Assembly (NCBI GenBank): GCA_963682175.1
Contig: OY821788.1
Coordinates: forward strand, 13,782,001 to 13,846,000
From: Triglochin maritima
Taxonomy: Eukaryota; Streptophyta; Magnoliopsida; Alismatales; Juncaginaceae
Length of the DNA: 64,000 nt
Direction: 5' to 3'
A program made the translations under genes and the position numbers. Below are positions 62,699 to 64,000 of the stretch, piece by piece. The notes under the pieces are model-generated. The model saw nothing but the letters and a program-made list of their open reading frames with translations, had not been told where the DNA came from and made no database searches. Every line of letters starts with the position of its first letter. Position 1 is the stretch's first letter.

Positions 62699-63800
62699 GC
62701 ACAAAGCTGCGCAACCACACTAGTCAGAAAAAAAGAAAGAAAACTTTTTATTTATTTTAAAAACAATTAAAGAAGAATGTGTGTAAAGTAGAAGACGGGA
62801 AGACATAGATGAGAGGGAATGACTCAGGAGAGAAGGGAAGAAGTCCTTATGCTACGGCAGGTAGGTACTAGTAGAATCACACAAGCAAGCAAGGCTCAAA
62901 CAACCTAAGGTCGTTATAGGTCATTACAGCTACACGACGCCAAACTGCGAGGTCACTCGGCCTCAACACGCCTCACCTCCCTATGACAAAGGCCACCAAA
63001 CACAGCAAGTGAGCCAAGATCCGGAGATCTCGTCTCTCCTACTATCGACGGAGTGGGCGACGCCGATCAGGCCATGACAATCGTGACCGGATCACTCTCC
63101 TAATACGCCGAGATTCTTAGGGGCCAATGTCTACTTGATTTTAAAGTTAGGCTCTTGATTAGTGTGATTTTTAGGGCAAAGGAAATGGTGATGAAATCCC
63201 CCACCTTATCTTATATGGGACAACCCCTCCTTAGTAGCATTTTGGAGTCTTAATCTAGAAATCAACTCTCCAAACAAACGCTGAACTCACACTTGTTGCA
63301 ATGCAATTCCTACTAACTAATGCATGGTCATACAAAATGCATGAATGAGAGTAGGAAATGCGTACCTCATGCCCTCGCTCAACAACTGAAAGTAAAGCTA
63401 AAATAAAAGACAAACGACATGCCTAAGTCAATTATATGATGCATGACCTAAACAAGCAAGAATGCCTTATTTTTTGCTTTGGGTTTTAGTGGCCAAGTTG
63501 ATTAAAAGGGGATTGATTATTGATTTGGGGGCAAACTACAGGTCAAAACATGCCAAATTAAGCCCCAGACCACGATATTGAGTTTAGAAACAGACCAAAC
63601 AAAGAAGGAGGAAAATGGAGCTCACCTGACCGCCAATTGGCGGTCTCAGGCCGCTGATTGGAGGTCAGTGTGGCTCTGTTCTCCTCCATACTTTTGCTGA
63701 TGACTACCCTTGATCTTTAGAGCCTCCTGAAACAAAGAACAACTACAAACAAAAATTAAATCCACTCGAATTGTCCAAACCAGAGTCTGGACTGAGCACC
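62699..63800 (-). other. gypsy leader
   Basis: Non-coding. It has an A/T-rich tract near 62737-62765, the conserved block complement GGTGATGAAATCCCCCACC at 63187-63205 and the palindromes CCGCCAATTGGCGG and CCGCTGATTGG at 63627-63668. Confidence 0.75.
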
Positions 63801-63818
63801 TCCTCGACAACGGTGCCA
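63801..63818 (-). other. primer-binding site
   Basis: On the - strand TGGCACCGTTGTCGAGGA, a tRNA-Asp-type PBS with three changes. Confidence 0.7.
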
Positions 63819-63824
63819 AAAACT

Positions 63825-64000
63825 TATTAAATGTTTTATTAATAAACCGCAAGTGCACAGCCGTCAGTGAAGACAAGGCAAGTACGGGTCGATCCACGAG
63901 GAGGTGAGTAGTCTTTGGTTTGTTAGAAATCATGTGGCAAAATAGGGGAGAAGAGATGTGATTACACTAAACTAGATTACACTAAACTAGTAGTTAACAA
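63825..64000 (-). repeat. gypsy 5' LTR, U5 end only
   Basis: It begins TATTAAATG where other copies have TGTTGAACG, so the terminal TG has mutated to TA. The conserved U5 block ACCGCAAGTGCACAGCCG follows. It runs off the window end. Confidence 0.75.

Overview
This window is repeat-dense nuclear DNA from a flowering plant, probably a eudicot. The evidence is plant-type Ty1/copia and Ty3/gypsy LTR retrotransposons with plant primer-binding sites (initiator Met tRNA for copia, Asp tRNA for the gypsy families), a CACTA/En-Spm DNA transposon, MITE and hAT-like elements, and one exon of a plant syntaxin gene. No bacterial operon, CRISPR array, rRNA or intact tRNA gene was seen. The species cannot be named from the sequence.

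Layout. Bases 1-2375 are the 3' part of a decayed copia element on the + strand, ending in a 219-bp LTR. Bases 2376-3647 hold the only host gene, exon 1 and upstream region of a SYP41/42/43-like trans-Golgi syntaxin on the - strand, with a 209-bp MITE in its presumed first intron and a hAT-like element carrying a 62-bp-arm perfect palindrome just upstream. Bases 4667-7576 are the 5' part of a CACTA transposon with subterminal repeats, a spliced leader and an N-terminal transposase fragment. Bases 7577-24208 are a tandem, nested stack of '-' strand Ty3/gypsy elements. Two copies of a non-autonomous family ('B') share an LTR (11133-12639), and the second copy is split by a very young, complete 7.5-kb element ('A', 14718-22182, TSD CCGAC) that encodes Gag and protease but no polymerase.

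Bases 24209-32225 hold a chromovirus-like LTR end, an internally deleted + strand gypsy element whose Gag N-terminus is fused to an integrase C-terminus, and a solo B LTR. Bases 32226-40242 are copia remnants, one of whose LTRs was hit by two solo LTRs with perfect 5-bp duplications. Bases 40243-46252 are a + strand gypsy mosaic (LTR piece, gag piece, leader, gag-protease pseudogene). It is cut by a SIRE-like copia element on the - strand (46253-55016) that carries an extra ORF between pol and the 3' LTR. Bases 55017-58950 are an internally deleted gypsy element ('C'). Bases 58951-64000 are a copia LTR and RNase H remnant, an inverted fragment of family B, and the 5' end of another gypsy element running off the window.

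How the parts relate. Families A, B, C and the mosaics share tRNA-Asp-type PBSs, an almost invariant U5 end, a conserved leader block, a conserved pre-PPT block and a second internal PPT-like tract, although their coding content differs. I infer that they are non-autonomous relatives mobilised by one Athila/Tat-like autonomous partner that is not in this window. A second theme is short perfect palindromes (CGGTCGACCG in copia-type LTRs, CCGCCAATTGGCGG or GCGGCG-loop-CGCCGC in gypsy LTRs) placed upstream of the LTR TATA box. They recur inside the elements, in the leader or in front of the extra ORF. Almost all coding regions are broken; element A is the exception. All identifications are from reading the sequence, with no database search.
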